From Gammaproteobacteria bacterium (GTDB taxonomy: Bacteria; Pseudomonadota; Gammaproteobacteria; Ga0077554; Ga007554), in NCBI GenBank assembly GCA_023266055.1, contig JAHFRW010000002.1, forward strand, positions 6,201-70,200: a stretch of DNA of 64,000 bases. Direction: 5' to 3'. Both the position numbers and the translations under genes were made by a program. The notes under the pieces are model-generated. The model saw nothing but the letters and a program-made list of their open reading frames with translations, had not been told where the DNA came from and ran no database searches. This document shows, piece after piece, positions 36,702-46,658 of the stretch; the first letter of the stretch is position 1; every line of letters starts with the position of its first letter.

Positions 36702-36755
36702 TTTGTGGCAGGTAAATACCATCTTTTAGGCACAGTATTATGAGGAGTAAAGCTT

Positions 36756-37175
36756 ATGGCACTTAAAGGTAGCAAAACCGAAGAAAATCTAAAAGCCGCC
36801 TTTGCGGGCGAGTCACAGGCCAATCGTCGTTATCTGTATTTTGCTGCCAAGGCGGATGTTGAAGGTTATAACGATGTTTCTGCCGTATTCCGCTCTACCG
36901 CCGAAGGTGAAACGGGTCATGCGCATGGTCATCTGGAATATCTGGAAGCCTCCGGTGATCCGGCAACAGGTTTGCCTATCGGCCCTACCGCAGCGAATCT
37001 GAAGGCGGCCATTGCCGGTGAAACCCACGAGTACACGGACATGTATCCTGGCATGGCGAAAGCAGCCCGTACGGAAGGGTTTAATGAGATTGCCGACTGG
37101 TTTGAAACGCTGGCCAAGGCGGAGCGTTCTCATGCCAACCGTTTTCAGAAGGCGCTGGATAGCCTGGGTAATTAA
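36756..37175 (+). CDS. Rubrerythrin-family di-iron protein without rubredoxin domain
   Basis: A 139-residue four-helix di-iron protein: AFAGESQANRRYLYFA (Glu ligand), AEGETGHAHGHLEYL (ExxH), AIAGETHEYTDMY and KAERSHANRFQKAL (ExxH). Typical rubrerythrin has a C-terminal rubredoxin with two CxxC pairs; here the chain stops after the helices with no cysteines, as in sulerythrin/erythrin. Expected to remove hydrogen peroxide, with electrons from a separate donor. A strong ribosome site (AGGAG) precedes the ATG. It is first in an operon with the Fe-S and DUF3501 genes. Confidence 0.93.
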   Translation: MALKGSKTEENLKAAFAGESQANRRYLYFAAKADVEGYNDVSAVFRSTAEGETGHAHGHLEYLEASGDPATGLPIGPTAANLKAAIAGETHEYTDMYPGMAKAARTEGFNEIADWFETLAKAERSHANRFQKALDSLGN

Positions 37176-37235
37176 TTAAGCCGTTGTTCGAATTGAAGGA
37201 TTTTTGGGCATGTTGTTATATGCCGGAAACCGATG

Positions 37236-37269
37236 ACGGATTCAGGGTAACCGATCACCCTGAATCCGT
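37236..37269 (+). other. Stem-loop between rubrerythrin and the Fe-S gene
   Basis: A 13-base perfect stem (ACGGATTCAGGGT / ACCCTGAATCCGT) with an 8-base loop and no T-run after it. More likely an RNA-stability or partial-termination element that sets expression ratios than a full terminator. An 11-base direct repeat, GTTCGAATTGA, flanks it at 37186 and 37270. Confidence 0.55.
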
Positions 37270-37330
37270 GTTCGAATTGAGCATTGTTTGACTTTCATTA
37301 TCGCTATTCCCATTGCATCCAGGAGTAATC

Positions 37331-38677
37331 ATGTCAAAGCCGCCGGATGATCGACGCGAAGGGAGCCTGGAAGCACCTACTCGCCACCCGCTGGACTGGA
37401 AAAACCCCGATTTTTATAACGAAGCCTCCCTGTTACATGAAATGGAGCGTGTTTTTGATATTTGTCATGGCTGCCGTCGCTGCTTTAGTTTATGCCAGTC
37501 GTTTCCATTGTTATTTGATGCTATTGATGAATCGGATACCCTTGAGCTGGATAGTGTTAACAAAAAAGTCTATTGGGATGTTGTAGACAACTGCTATTTG
37601 TGCGACATGTGTTACATGACCAAATGCCCATATGTACCCCCGCATGAATGGAATATTGATTTCCCGCACCTCATGCTGCGTGGCAAGGTGGTTAAACACC
37701 AAAAAGGTGAAGACAAACTGCGTGACAAGGTACTCACCTCGACTGATGCAGTCGGAAAACTGGCCAGCATACCGGTCGTCGTGCAAGTGGTGAATGCCGC
37801 CAATAAAAACCGGACATTGCGCGGTTTAATGGATAAGGTTGCAGGCATTCATGCCAATGCGCTGCTGCCGGAATTTCATAGCGACAGCTTGCGTAAGCAG
37901 GCGGGGCGTCGTCGGGCGCCTGCCATTACACCGGTTGCAACAGAGCGTACCCGCGGCAAAATCGCCTTGTTTGCAACCTGTTACGGTAATCGTAACGAAC
38001 CCCAGATTGGCATGGATTTAATAGAAATACTGGAGCATAACGGTATTCTGGTGACGTTGGTGCCGCAGGAACAATGTTGTGGCATGCCAAAACTTGAATT
38101 GGGTGATCTTGAAGCGGTGGCGCGTGCCAAGCAGGCCAATATACCCGTGCTGGCAAAATTGATTGATGAGGGGTGGGATATCATGGCCCCGGTACCCTCG
38201 TGTGTATTGATGTTCAAGCAGGAGCTGCCCCTGATGTTCCCGGATGACACCGAGGTGGTCAAGGTGCGCAACGCCATATTTGATCCTTTTGAATATTTAA
38301 TGTTTCGGCATAAGGAAGGGCGACTCAAAACCGATTTCAAAAAATCACTGGGCAAGGTTTCGTATCATGTATCCTGTCATTTGCGCGTGCAGAATATGGG
38401 TCTCAAAACGCGTGACATACTGCAATTAATACCCGGTACCCAGGTCGAACCGATCGAGCGTTGTTCCGGGCACAATGGTACGTATGCCGTAAAAAGCGAA
38501 TATCATGAGGCTTCCATGAAAATAGGCAAGCCGGTTGTAAATCGTGTCAAGCAGGCTCAGGCAAATTATTACAGCAGTGATTGCCCCATGGCAGGCCATC
38601 AGATAGAAAATGGGTTGGATGATGGAAGTACACCCCTGCATCCCTTGTCGTTATTACGTTTGGCTTATGGTATTTGA
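37331..38677 (+). CDS. Heterodisulfide reductase / GlpC-like Fe-S oxidoreductase
   Basis: About 448 residues from the ATG at 37331 (AGGAG at 37321-37325). Two ferredoxin-type clusters are present: CHGCRRCFSLC and CYLCDMCYMTKCP. Two cysteine-rich (CCG-type) domains follow: EQCCGMPKLELGD, and a degenerate one, SCHLRVQNMG ... ERCSGHNGTYA. This is the (Fe-S)-binding protein that recurs beside rubrerythrin and DUF3501 genes in proteobacteria. A natural hypothesis is that it passes electrons to the rubredoxin-less rubrerythrin. It overlaps nothing upstream and leads directly into DUF3501. Confidence 0.88.
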   Translation: MSKPPDDRREGSLEAPTRHPLDWKNPDFYNEASLLHEMERVFDICHGCRRCFSLCQSFPLLFDAIDESDTLELDSVNKKVYWDVVDNCYLCDMCYMTKCPYVPPHEWNIDFPHLMLRGKVVKHQKGEDKLRDKVLTSTDAVGKLASIPVVVQVVNAANKNRTLRGLMDKVAGIHANALLPEFHSDSLRKQAGRRRAPAITPVATERTRGKIALFATCYGNRNEPQIGMDLIEILEHNGILVTLVPQEQCCGMPKLELGDLEAVARAKQANIPVLAKLIDEGWDIMAPVPSCVLMFKQELPLMFPDDTEVVKVRNAIFDPFEYLMFRHKEGRLKTDFKKSLGKVSYHVSCHLRVQNMGLKTRDILQLIPGTQVEPIERCSGHNGTYAVKSEYHEASMKIGKPVVNRVKQAQANYYSSDCPMAGHQIENGLDDGSTPLHPLSLLRLAYGI

Positions 38678-38679
38678 TT

Positions 38680-39264
38680 ATGAAAAAACTTACCCGCAGT
38701 GATTTATATGGGCTGGAAAAATATGCCGAGTTACGTTCCGCGTTCCGCGCTCAGGTGATTGCGCACAAGGAACATCGGCGCGTCGCCATTGGCCCGCATG
38801 CCATGCTCTACTTTGAAGACCGATTAACCATTCAATATCAGATTCAGGAAATGCTGCGTGCCGAACGTATTTTTGAAACAGGGGGCATTGAAGAAGAATT
38901 AACGGCCTATAATCCCCTGATTCCTGATGGCAGCAACTGGAAAGCCACCTTCATGATTGAATATGATGATGTGAATGAGCGGCAGCATGCGCTGGCACGC
39001 ATGACGCACATCGAGAACCGCGTCTGGGCACAGATCCATGGCCATGAACGGGTTTGGGCGATTGCCGATGAAGACATGGAGCGTACCAACGAAGAAAAGA
39101 CCTCGGCAGTTCATTTTTTGCGCTTTGAGTTTGCGGCGCTGATGATTGCTGCAGCCAAAGAAGGCGCAGCAATTACTCTGGGAATTGACCATGATGCCTA
39201 TCGTTATCACCTGGAAGGGGTGTCCGCAGAAATACGGCAGTCATTATTGAAAGACTTTAATTAA
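38680..39264 (+). CDS. DUF3501 family protein
   Basis: A 194-residue soluble protein, recognised by KKLTRSDLYGLEKYAELRSAFRAQVIAHKEHRRVAIGPHAMLYFEDRLTIQYQIQEMLRAERI. Members are regularly encoded with rubrerythrin and the GlpC-like protein, but the function is not known. Several conserved His/Glu residues are present, and no cysteine cluster. The ATG at 38680 starts 2 bases after the previous stop, so the two are translationally coupled. Last gene of the operon. Confidence 0.87.
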   Translation: MKKLTRSDLYGLEKYAELRSAFRAQVIAHKEHRRVAIGPHAMLYFEDRLTIQYQIQEMLRAERIFETGGIEEELTAYNPLIPDGSNWKATFMIEYDDVNERQHALARMTHIENRVWAQIHGHERVWAIADEDMERTNEEKTSAVHFLRFEFAALMIAAAKEGAAITLGIDHDAYRYHLEGVSAEIRQSLLKDFN

Positions 39265-39464
39265 ATTATATATTTTATATAAATCATTGCATTAAGGTAG
39301 TATTTCGGTGAATTACTTTAATTTTTTCTCCCGCAAAGATTGACCATGGTTAAGTAATAAGAGATTATCTGCCGCTATCTTTCGCACTTCCCCACGATTG
39401 GCACCTGATCATGATGCTGCATGGAATGTGCGAACACACCCGATTTCTCATGAATGATTGAACG

Positions 39465-41354
39465 ATGAATAAAAATTATGACGCCTCCGCCATTGAGGTT
39501 TTAAGCGGGCTTGACCCGGTGCGTAAGCGCCCGGGCATGTATACTGATACTTCACGGCCTAATCATCTTGCGCAGGAAATCATTGACAACAGTGTCGATG
39601 AAGCGATTGCCGGCTTTGCAAAACGTATTGATGTCATTTTGCATAAAGATAGCTCTGTGGAAGTGAGTGATAATGGCCGTGGTATGCCAGTAGACATTCA
39701 TCCTGAAGAGGGTGTCTCGGGTGTCGAAGTGATTTTGACGCGTTTACATGCCGGTGGTAAATTCTCCAATAAAAACTACACATTCTCCGGTGGTTTGCAT
39801 GGCGTGGGAATATCGGTTGTTAACGCCTTGTCCAAACATCTGGAAGTGTGGGTGCGTCGTGGCAGCAAGGAATATCATATGGCTTTTGCGGACGGCGAAA
39901 AAGTCTCCAAACTCAAAGCCATAGGATCAGTTGACAAGCAGGTGACCGGGACTACGGTACGCTTCTGGCCGGACCCCAAATATTTTGATACGCCAAAATT
40001 TCTGGTGCCGAAGTTACAGCATATACTGCGTGCCAAGGCAGTGCTATGTCCGGGTCTGCTGGTGACATTTCATGATGAAGCGAGCAAGGAAAAGATCGAG
40101 TGGCAGTACCAGAATGGCCTCAAGGATTACCTGCTTGATGAATTACAACGCGCATTATTATTGCCCGAAGATCCGTTTATAGGACATTTTGAAGGCAATA
40201 ATGAAGTGGCCGACTGGGCTGTGGTATGGTTGCCTGAAGGTGGCGAACTGATCACGGAAAGCTATGTTAACCTGATCCCCACGATACAGGGTGGCACACA
40301 CGTTAATGGTTTGCGTACCGGATTGACGGAAGCCATCCGTGAATTTTGTGACTTCCGTGATTTGTTGCCCCGTGGCGTACGTTTGGCGCCTGAAGATGTG
40401 TGGGATCGTTGTAGTTACATTCTTTCTGTAAAGTTGCAGGATCCTCAATTCAGTGGCCAGACCAAGGAGCGCCTGTCATCACGCGAATGCGCAGCATTTG
40501 TTTCGGGTGTCGCCAAAGACTCCTTTGGGCTATGGTTAAATCAACATGTCGAAATGGGTGAACGTCTTGCGCTGTTTGCTATTAACAATGCCCAGACACG
40601 TTTGCGTGCAGGTAAGGCGGTGGTGCGTAAAAAGGTCACCAGCGGCCCGGCATTACCTGGCAAGCTGGCCGATTGCACGTCCCAGGACCTGGCGCAAACC
40701 GAATTATTTTTGGTTGAGGGCGACTCTGCGGGAGGTTCGGCAAAGCAGGCTCGTGCGCGGGAATTTCAGGCCATTATGCCATTACGCGGCAAGATACTTA
40801 ACACTTGGGAAGTAGACTCGAATGAAGTGCTGGCATCGCAGGAAGTACACGACATCGCAGTAGCCATTGGCGTAACGCCAGGCTCTGATGTATTGCAAGG
40901 TTTGCGTTATGGCAAGATTTGCATTTTGGCCGATGCGGATTCGGATGGTGCGCATATTGCAACTCTGCTCTGTGCCTTGTTCCTGCGTCATTTTCGCCCT
41001 TTGGTAGAAGCGGGACACATTTATGTGGCCATGCCGCCACTGTACCGAATTGATGTTGGCAAGGAAATATTTTATGCGCTGGATGACGCTGAGAAACAGG
41101 GTGTACTGGATCGCATTGCCGCAGAAAAGGTCAAGGGGAAGGTCAGTATTCAGCGTTTCAAGGGACTGGGTGAAATGAACCCCCAGCAATTACGTGAAAC
41201 CACGATTGCGCCGGATACACGGCGCCTGATTCAATTGACCATTGAAGCGAATGATGAAACAAATGCCCTGATTGATATGCTTCTGGCAAAAAAACGTGCT
41301 TCAGATCGCAAGGGCTGGCTGGAAAACAAGGGTAATCTTGCTGATGTTTTATAA
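39465..41354 (+). CDS. parE: DNA topoisomerase IV subunit B (ParE)
   Basis: ATPase subunit (629 residues) of the decatenating type II topoisomerase. GHKL motifs: EIIDNSVDEA, EVSDNGRGMPVDIHPEEG and GGLHGVGISVVNALS. TOPRIM/metal motifs: LFLVEGDSAGGSAKQAR, PLRGKILN and LADADSDGAHI. Its length (~630, without the GyrB insert) and pairing with parC mark ParE rather than GyrB. It is followed by parC after 68 bases. The upstream 200 bases are AT-rich with no other gene. Confidence 0.97.
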   Translation: MNKNYDASAIEVLSGLDPVRKRPGMYTDTSRPNHLAQEIIDNSVDEAIAGFAKRIDVILHKDSSVEVSDNGRGMPVDIHPEEGVSGVEVILTRLHAGGKFSNKNYTFSGGLHGVGISVVNALSKHLEVWVRRGSKEYHMAFADGEKVSKLKAIGSVDKQVTGTTVRFWPDPKYFDTPKFLVPKLQHILRAKAVLCPGLLVTFHDEASKEKIEWQYQNGLKDYLLDELQRALLLPEDPFIGHFEGNNEVADWAVVWLPEGGELITESYVNLIPTIQGGTHVNGLRTGLTEAIREFCDFRDLLPRGVRLAPEDVWDRCSYILSVKLQDPQFSGQTKERLSSRECAAFVSGVAKDSFGLWLNQHVEMGERLALFAINNAQTRLRAGKAVVRKKVTSGPALPGKLADCTSQDLAQTELFLVEGDSAGGSAKQARAREFQAIMPLRGKILNTWEVDSNEVLASQEVHDIAVAIGVTPGSDVLQGLRYGKICILADADSDGAHIATLLCALFLRHFRPLVEAGHIYVAMPPLYRIDVGKEIFYALDDAEKQGVLDRIAAEKVKGKVSIQRFKGLGEMNPQQLRETTIAPDTRRLIQLTIEANDETNALIDMLLAKKRASDRKGWLENKGNLADVL

Positions 41355-41422
41355 TCCTGGGAACAGTAACAGGATAATGCTACCTAGCTCCATACCTTTA
41401 TCTACTTTAAGTTAATACCACA

Positions 41423-43681
41423 ATGGCAAAAAACACAGCAATAAATTTTGAAGGGGTTGAGCGCCAACCACTCAAAACCTTTACCGAAAAAGCGTACCTG
41501 GATTATTCCATGTACGTGATTCTGGATCGTGCCTTGCCACATATTGGCGACGGATTAAAACCCGTACAGCGTCGTATTATCTATGCGATGTCCGAGCTGG
41601 GTTTGTCAGCCGCTGCCAAGCACAAAAAATCGGCGCGCACCGTCGGAGATGTGTTGGGTAAATTCCACCCGCACGGTGATGTTGCATGCTATGAAGCGAT
41701 GGTATTGATGGCGCAACCGTTTTCATACCGTTACCCATTGGTGGATGGTCAGGGTAATTGGGGTTCACCGGATGATCCCAAGTCATTTGCCGCCATGCGT
41801 TACACCGAAGCGCGTCTGGGTCGATTTGCCGAAGTACTGCTGGCCGAATTGGGGCAGGGTACGGTTGATTGGGTGCCAAATTTTGATGGTACATTGGACG
41901 AACCGGCATTGCTGCCCGCACGTTTGCCACATGTGTTACTGAATGGCACCACCGGTATTGCAGTGGGCATGGCCACGGATATTCCACCGCATAATGTGCG
42001 CGAAATTGCGGCGGCATGTATTCTCCTGCTTGATGAACCTAATGCCACCATTGAACAGTTGTGTGAACACGTTCTAGGCCCCGATTTTCCAACGGATGCC
42101 GAAATTATCACGCCACGTACTGAAATACTGCGTATGTATCATACCGGTAACGGCAGCATGCGCATGCGTGCACGTTACGAAAAGGAAGGGGATGGGGTTG
42201 TTATTACTGCGTTGCCTCACCAGGTATCGGGAGCCAAGATACTGGAGCAGATTGCAGCGCAAATGAATGCCAAAAAACTTCCCATGGTGGAGGATTTGCG
42301 TGATGAATCCGATCATGAGCACCTCACGCGTCTGGTGATTGTGCCACGCTCCAATCGTGTGGATGTGGAAGCCTTGATGAACCACTTGTTTGCGACGACT
42401 GACCTGGAGCGCAGTTACCGCATCAACCTGAACATGATTGGCATCAATGGCCGTCCCCAGGTTAAAAGCCTGCGTGATATTTTAAGTGAATGGTTAACCT
42501 TCCGCACCGCTACAGTGCGTCGTCGTCTGCAATATCGTCTGGACAAGGTAATGCAGCGTCTGCATATTCTCGACGGGTTGTTAATTGCGTACCTGAATCT
42601 GGACGAAGTGATCGCGATTATTCGTTATGAGGACCAGCCAAAAGCCGTATTAATGCAGCGTTTTGCGCTCAGTGATACGCAAGCCGAATCGATTCTGGAA
42701 TTAAAGTTGCGCCATTTGGCCAAACTTGAAGAGATGAAAATTCGTGGTGAGCAGAAGGAATTAGCGGCTGAACGTGATGGGTTAGAAAAGATCCTGGGTT
42801 CCGCGCAACGTCTCAAAACGCTTATTCGCAAGGAAATTATTACCGATGCGGAAAAATACGGTGATGTGCGTCGCTCACCCATTGTCGCGCGACTTCCCGC
42901 GCAAGCCATGGATGAAACGGCACTGATTTCTACTGAGCCAGTGACTGTCATTCTTTCAGAAAAAGGGTGGGTGCGCTCTGCCAAAGGTCATGAGGTAGAT
43001 GCGGCAGCGTTAACCTATAAGGCGGGTGATACGTTTTTGGCAGCGGCTACAGGCCGTAGCAATCAGCTGGTATTGTTCTTTGATTCAACAGGGCGTAGTT
43101 ACTCTGTGCCCGCACATACCCTGCCATCGGCACGTGGTCAGGGTGAACCATTAACAGGTCGTGTTAGCCCACCTGCCGGGGCAGTCTTTACGGGTATTGT
43201 GATCGGCAATCCAGATGATTTTTATGTCATTGCCGGCAATGGTGGTTACGGCTTCGTAACAAAAATTGATGATCTCTACGCCAAAAACAAGAATGGCAAG
43301 TCCGTGTTGAGCGTGCCCGAGGGCGTGCAAGCCTTGCCTCCGGTGCGGGTCACGCAAATGGAGACCGATAATCTTGCGGTGATTACCAATACCGGGCGAT
43401 TGCTATTGCATCCGGTCAGTGAGCTGCCAGTGCTTGGCAAAGGCAAGGGTAATAAAATTATTGGCCTTGCCGCATCAGCAGGGGCTGCACGTGAGGAGTA
43501 CATCACCTCTCTCATCATTGTGCCACGCAAGACGGGTGTCGTGCTGCATGTTGGACAAAAACAGCATGTGCTCAAACCTGCCGATTTGGCCCAGTATCTC
43601 GGCGAGCGTGGTCGTCGTGGTATCTTATTGCCCAAGGCCATGCAGCGTGTGAGCAGGATTAGCGTTGAGGAAAAGAAGTAG
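41423..43681 (+). CDS. parC: DNA topoisomerase IV subunit A (ParC)
   Basis: Breakage-reunion subunit of 752 residues. [26 protein letters not shown] opens the winged-helix domain. The catalytic tyrosine is in [15 protein letters not shown], close to residue 120. The quinolone-determining region reads [14 protein letters not shown]. The C-terminal beta-pinwheel (~500-740) is shorter than in GyrA, and no GyrA box (QRRGGKG) is seen, in agreement with ParC. Downstream are 220 bases with no gene. Confidence 0.97.
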   Translation: MAKNTAINFEGVERQPLKTFTEKAYLDYSMYVILDRALPHIGDGLKPVQRRIIYAMSELGLSAAAKHKKSARTVGDVLGKFHPHGDVACYEAMVLMAQPFSYRYPLVDGQGNWGSPDDPKSFAAMRYTEARLGRFAEVLLAELGQGTVDWVPNFDGTLDEPALLPARLPHVLLNGTTGIAVGMATDIPPHNVREIAAACILLLDEPNATIEQLCEHVLGPDFPTDAEIITPRTEILRMYHTGNGSMRMRARYEKEGDGVVITALPHQVSGAKILEQIAAQMNAKKLPMVEDLRDESDHEHLTRLVIVPRSNRVDVEALMNHLFATTDLERSYRINLNMIGINGRPQVKSLRDILSEWLTFRTATVRRRLQYRLDKVMQRLHILDGLLIAYLNLDEVIAIIRYEDQPKAVLMQRFALSDTQAESILELKLRHLAKLEEMKIRGEQKELAAERDGLEKILGSAQRLKTLIRKEIITDAEKYGDVRRSPIVARLPAQAMDETALISTEPVTVILSEKGWVRSAKGHEVDAAALTYKAGDTFLAAATGRSNQLVLFFDSTGRSYSVPAHTLPSARGQGEPLTGRVSPPAGAVFTGIVIGNPDDFYVIAGNGGYGFVTKIDDLYAKNKNGKSVLSVPEGVQALPPVRVTQMETDNLAVITNTGRLLLHPVSELPVLGKGKGNKIIGLAASAGAAREEYITSLIIVPRKTGVVLHVGQKQHVLKPADLAQYLGERGRRGILLPKAMQRVSRISVEEKK

Positions 43682-43901
43682 GTTTCCTGAGCCTTGGTTG
43701 ATCTGGAATGTTGATGCTGCGCGCGCCCTGATAATATCGTTGGCATCGCATTCCCAGAGATAAAAAACATCAATACTCGTGCCCGCGTATCAAAAGTTAT
43801 TTATTAAATGCGCTAAATCCTTTACAGTTTCATCTCAATAAATTTTTTCGAGGTTTCCTTATGGCACCCTTCCTGAAAAGATTATGCCCTGGCAATTTTG
43901 A

Positions 43902-46658
43902 ATGACTGCTGTAAATCCTGTGCATTTTTTCCCAGCCCTTGAACAGGGTGCCACATTACTGACCGTCAATCAGCGTCTGGCGCGCTATTTACGCCAGGCA
44001 TTTAATGCCAATCAGCAGGCATTAGGGCATAGCGTCTGGATCAGCCCGGATATTCTGCCGTTATCTACCTGGCTGGAACGATCCTGGAATGAAATATTAG
44101 ACTCTATCCCTGCGAATAATGGCGTGCCTGAATTGCTAACGCATCATCAGCAACGCACATTATGGGAACGCATTATTACGGAGTCTGCGCAAGGTCAGCA
44201 TTTGTTACAGGTCTCTTCTGCTGCGGACACGGCTTCGGCAGCATGGACCTTGCTTAAACAGTGGCGTATCACGCTGGAAAGTGTGTCTGGTATTTTTGGT
44301 AGTGCATCAAATACAGATAATCATGCCTTTATGCAATGGGCACAACGTTTCGAAAAATTATGCAGGAAAAATGCGTGGCTTGACAGTGCAACCTTGCCGG
44401 ATGCGGTGATTCAGCAGATTAAAGCAGGTGTATTACCTGTACCCTCGAATATCGGGTTTGCAGGTTTCGACGAATTTACACCGCAACAACAGCACCTGCT
44501 GCAATCACTGTCTGCAAAAGGCGTCAATGTAACACGTATTGCCCCTCCCGAGAGTTACAATGAGGGCCGGGTGCGTTGTGGGTGTGCCGATGTATCTTCT
44601 GAAATTATTGCGGCCGCTCAATGGGCGCGCCAGATACTGGACACTGACGCGGACGCTACCATTGCAGTGGTTGTGCCTGATTTGGGTGCATTGCGTGAAA
44701 CAGTCGCAAGAAGTTTTGATCAGGTTTTTTCGCCCACAAAAAATTTTCCGAATTCTGACAGGGTCGCTGCACAAGCTATTGCACCCTATAATATTTCATT
44801 AGGCACTGCTTTGCTTGATGAGCCGATAATTTATGCGGCACTCTTGATGCTGGAATTTGCTGGCGGAAAATTAGCGCTGGAAAAGATGGGTAACCTGCTG
44901 CGTTCACCATTTTTGGCAGGTGCCGAGCAGGAAATGACGCGTCGTGCTTTACTGGATGCTCGTTTGCGGCGTGCAGGTGAGTTAATGGTCACGCTGGAAT
45001 CGCTGCGTTATCATGCGGCATCAGCATCTGACAGCTCTCATGCGTGCCCGGAATTTGCAGCTCGTTTAATCAAATGGGCCGACCTCACAAGAATTTTCTC
45101 ATCCACCTCAAAAATACAACAAGTCCCCAGTAAATGGGTAACAGCGTTTACTCGCCTGTTGGCGTGCATGGCGTGGCCAGGCGAACGATCGTTGAATAGC
45201 CGCGAGTATCAGGCAGAAGTGGCATGGCGCGGGCTATTGGCTGATTACGCTCTGCTGGATAGGGTGGTCGGTAAGCAGACGTCAGGTGAAGCCGTGGGGG
45301 ATCTCCGCACCATGGCAGCAGCCACCCTGTTTCAACCGCAGGGCTCGGGTGCACCAATTCAAATTATGGGGTTACTGGAAACAGCAGGGTTACAGTTTGA
45401 TCATATGTGGATTATGGGTCTGCATGATAACGCCTGGCCAGAAGCAATGCGCCCCAATCCATTTTTGCCGCTGACATTACAGCGCCAGCATAACATGCCG
45501 CACGCTTCCGCACTGCGTGAATTAGCGTTTGCACAACAGATTACACAACGCCTTTTCAGCAGCGCAAGGAATATAGTCGCCAGCTATCCACAACAGGAAG
45601 ATGATCGTGCGCTTCATCCGTCACCTTTGATATGTTTCTTGCCGGAAGTGTCGTTACAGGAATTGATCATGGAAAGTTCTCCATTTTATGTACAGATCAT
45701 ACATGCAAGCGCGAGACTCGAAATTTTAAATGATCATGTTGGGCCTGTACTGGAGGCTGGCTCAATAGTCACGGGCGGCACCGATGTTTTAAAGCAGCAG
45801 GCTGCATGTCCATTCCGTGCATTTGCCAGGCACCGATTGGGAGCGCAACCTTTAAATCGAGTGAGCACAGGTTTGAATGCCAGTGAACGTGGCAAGTTAT
45901 TACATGCCGTGATGGAAAATGTATGGCAGACCGTGCAATCCCACGAAACATTATGCCATATACCCTCAGAAGATCTGCAACGTATTATCAGTGATGCAGT
46001 CGCAAGGGCATTGAGTAAAATGGCAAGAAATCGCCCGATGACATTTTCTGAAAAATTTACGGCATTGGAACAAGCCCGTCTTGAGAAACTTGTTACCGAA
46101 TGGATGGCGCTGGAAAAGCAGCGCCATCCTTTTACAGTATTTCAGACAGAGCAGGAAAGGATAATTGAAATCGGGGACATTGCCTTCACTGCCCGCATTG
46201 ACCGGATTGATGAGCTGCCGAGTAGGCATCATGTGATTGTTGATTATAAAACAGGAAATGCAAATCCCCAGAGCTGGTTTGGAGATCGCCCTGATGAGCC
46301 GCAATTGCCATTATATGGTGTGTCCAGTGCTCATGAAGTGGCAGCACTGGTGTTTGCTCAATTACGTACAGGTGAATTATGCTTTAAGGGGTTGAGTAAT
46401 ATTAGCGACATCATTCCCAACGTCAAGGAATTTGAAAATACCAAAAATATTCCTGTTGTTACCTGGCAAAATCAGCTTCATGAGTGGCGTCAGACATTGC
46501 ATCATTTGGCAACAGGATTTCGTATGGGTGATGCAGCGGTGGATCCTAAAAAACCGGGGGAAACCTGTAAATACTGTGAATTCACCGCATTATGCCGTAT
46601 TCATGAACATGATGGATGGGGTCTGGCTTCAGCGCCACAGGAAGAAAATGATGATTAA
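43902..46658 (+). CDS. AddB-like PD-(D/E)XK nuclease with Fe-S cluster
   Basis: A 918-residue protein of the 'probable DNA repair protein' AddB-like family. The N-terminal part is an inactivated helicase fold. The C-terminal ~260 residues hold the nuclease: GKLLHAVMENVW, ARIDRIDELP and the catalytic VDYKTGNANP (D-x-K). Four cysteines form an AddB-type 4Fe-4S staple: one in QAACPFRAFARHRLG and three in CKYCEFTALC (CxxC-x5-C). It pairs with the helicase-nuclease that overlaps its end. The complex would process double-strand breaks for recombination. No strong ribosome site is seen before the ATG. Confidence 0.88.
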   Translation: MTAVNPVHFFPALEQGATLLTVNQRLARYLRQAFNANQQALGHSVWISPDILPLSTWLERSWNEILDSIPANNGVPELLTHHQQRTLWERIITESAQGQHLLQVSSAADTASAAWTLLKQWRITLESVSGIFGSASNTDNHAFMQWAQRFEKLCRKNAWLDSATLPDAVIQQIKAGVLPVPSNIGFAGFDEFTPQQQHLLQSLSAKGVNVTRIAPPESYNEGRVRCGCADVSSEIIAAAQWARQILDTDADATIAVVVPDLGALRETVARSFDQVFSPTKNFPNSDRVAAQAIAPYNISLGTALLDEPIIYAALLMLEFAGGKLALEKMGNLLRSPFLAGAEQEMTRRALLDARLRRAGELMVTLESLRYHAASASDSSHACPEFAARLIKWADLTRIFSSTSKIQQVPSKWVTAFTRLLACMAWPGERSLNSREYQAEVAWRGLLADYALLDRVVGKQTSGEAVGDLRTMAAATLFQPQGSGAPIQIMGLLETAGLQFDHMWIMGLHDNAWPEAMRPNPFLPLTLQRQHNMPHASALRELAFAQQITQRLFSSARNIVASYPQQEDDRALHPSPLICFLPEVSLQELIMESSPFYVQIIHASARLEILNDHVGPVLEAGSIVTGGTDVLKQQAACPFRAFARHRLGAQPLNRVSTGLNASERGKLLHAVMENVWQTVQSHETLCHIPSEDLQRIISDAVARALSKMARNRPMTFSEKFTALEQARLEKLVTEWMALEKQRHPFTVFQTEQERIIEIGDIAFTARIDRIDELPSRHHVIVDYKTGNANPQSWFGDRPDEPQLPLYGVSSAHEVAALVFAQLRTGELCFKGLSNISDIIPNVKEFENTKNIPVVTWQNQLHEWRQTLHHLATGFRMGDAAVDPKKPGETCKYCEFTALCRIHEHDGWGLASAPQEENDD

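Larger units (their letters stand above)
36453..36755. other. Divergent control region between wzm and the rubrerythrin operon
   Basis: 303 bases with no gene. The right half carries the rubrerythrin promoter and operator. No JUMPstart-like element (GGCGGTAG on the minus strand) was seen on the wzm side, and no clear minus-strand promoter boxes could be chosen. Confidence 0.55.

Noticed and set aside
46432..46647. Extended N-terminus of the AddA-like helicase
   Set aside because: It lies wholly inside the AddB-like gene in another frame and precedes a well-placed ATG with a ribosome site.
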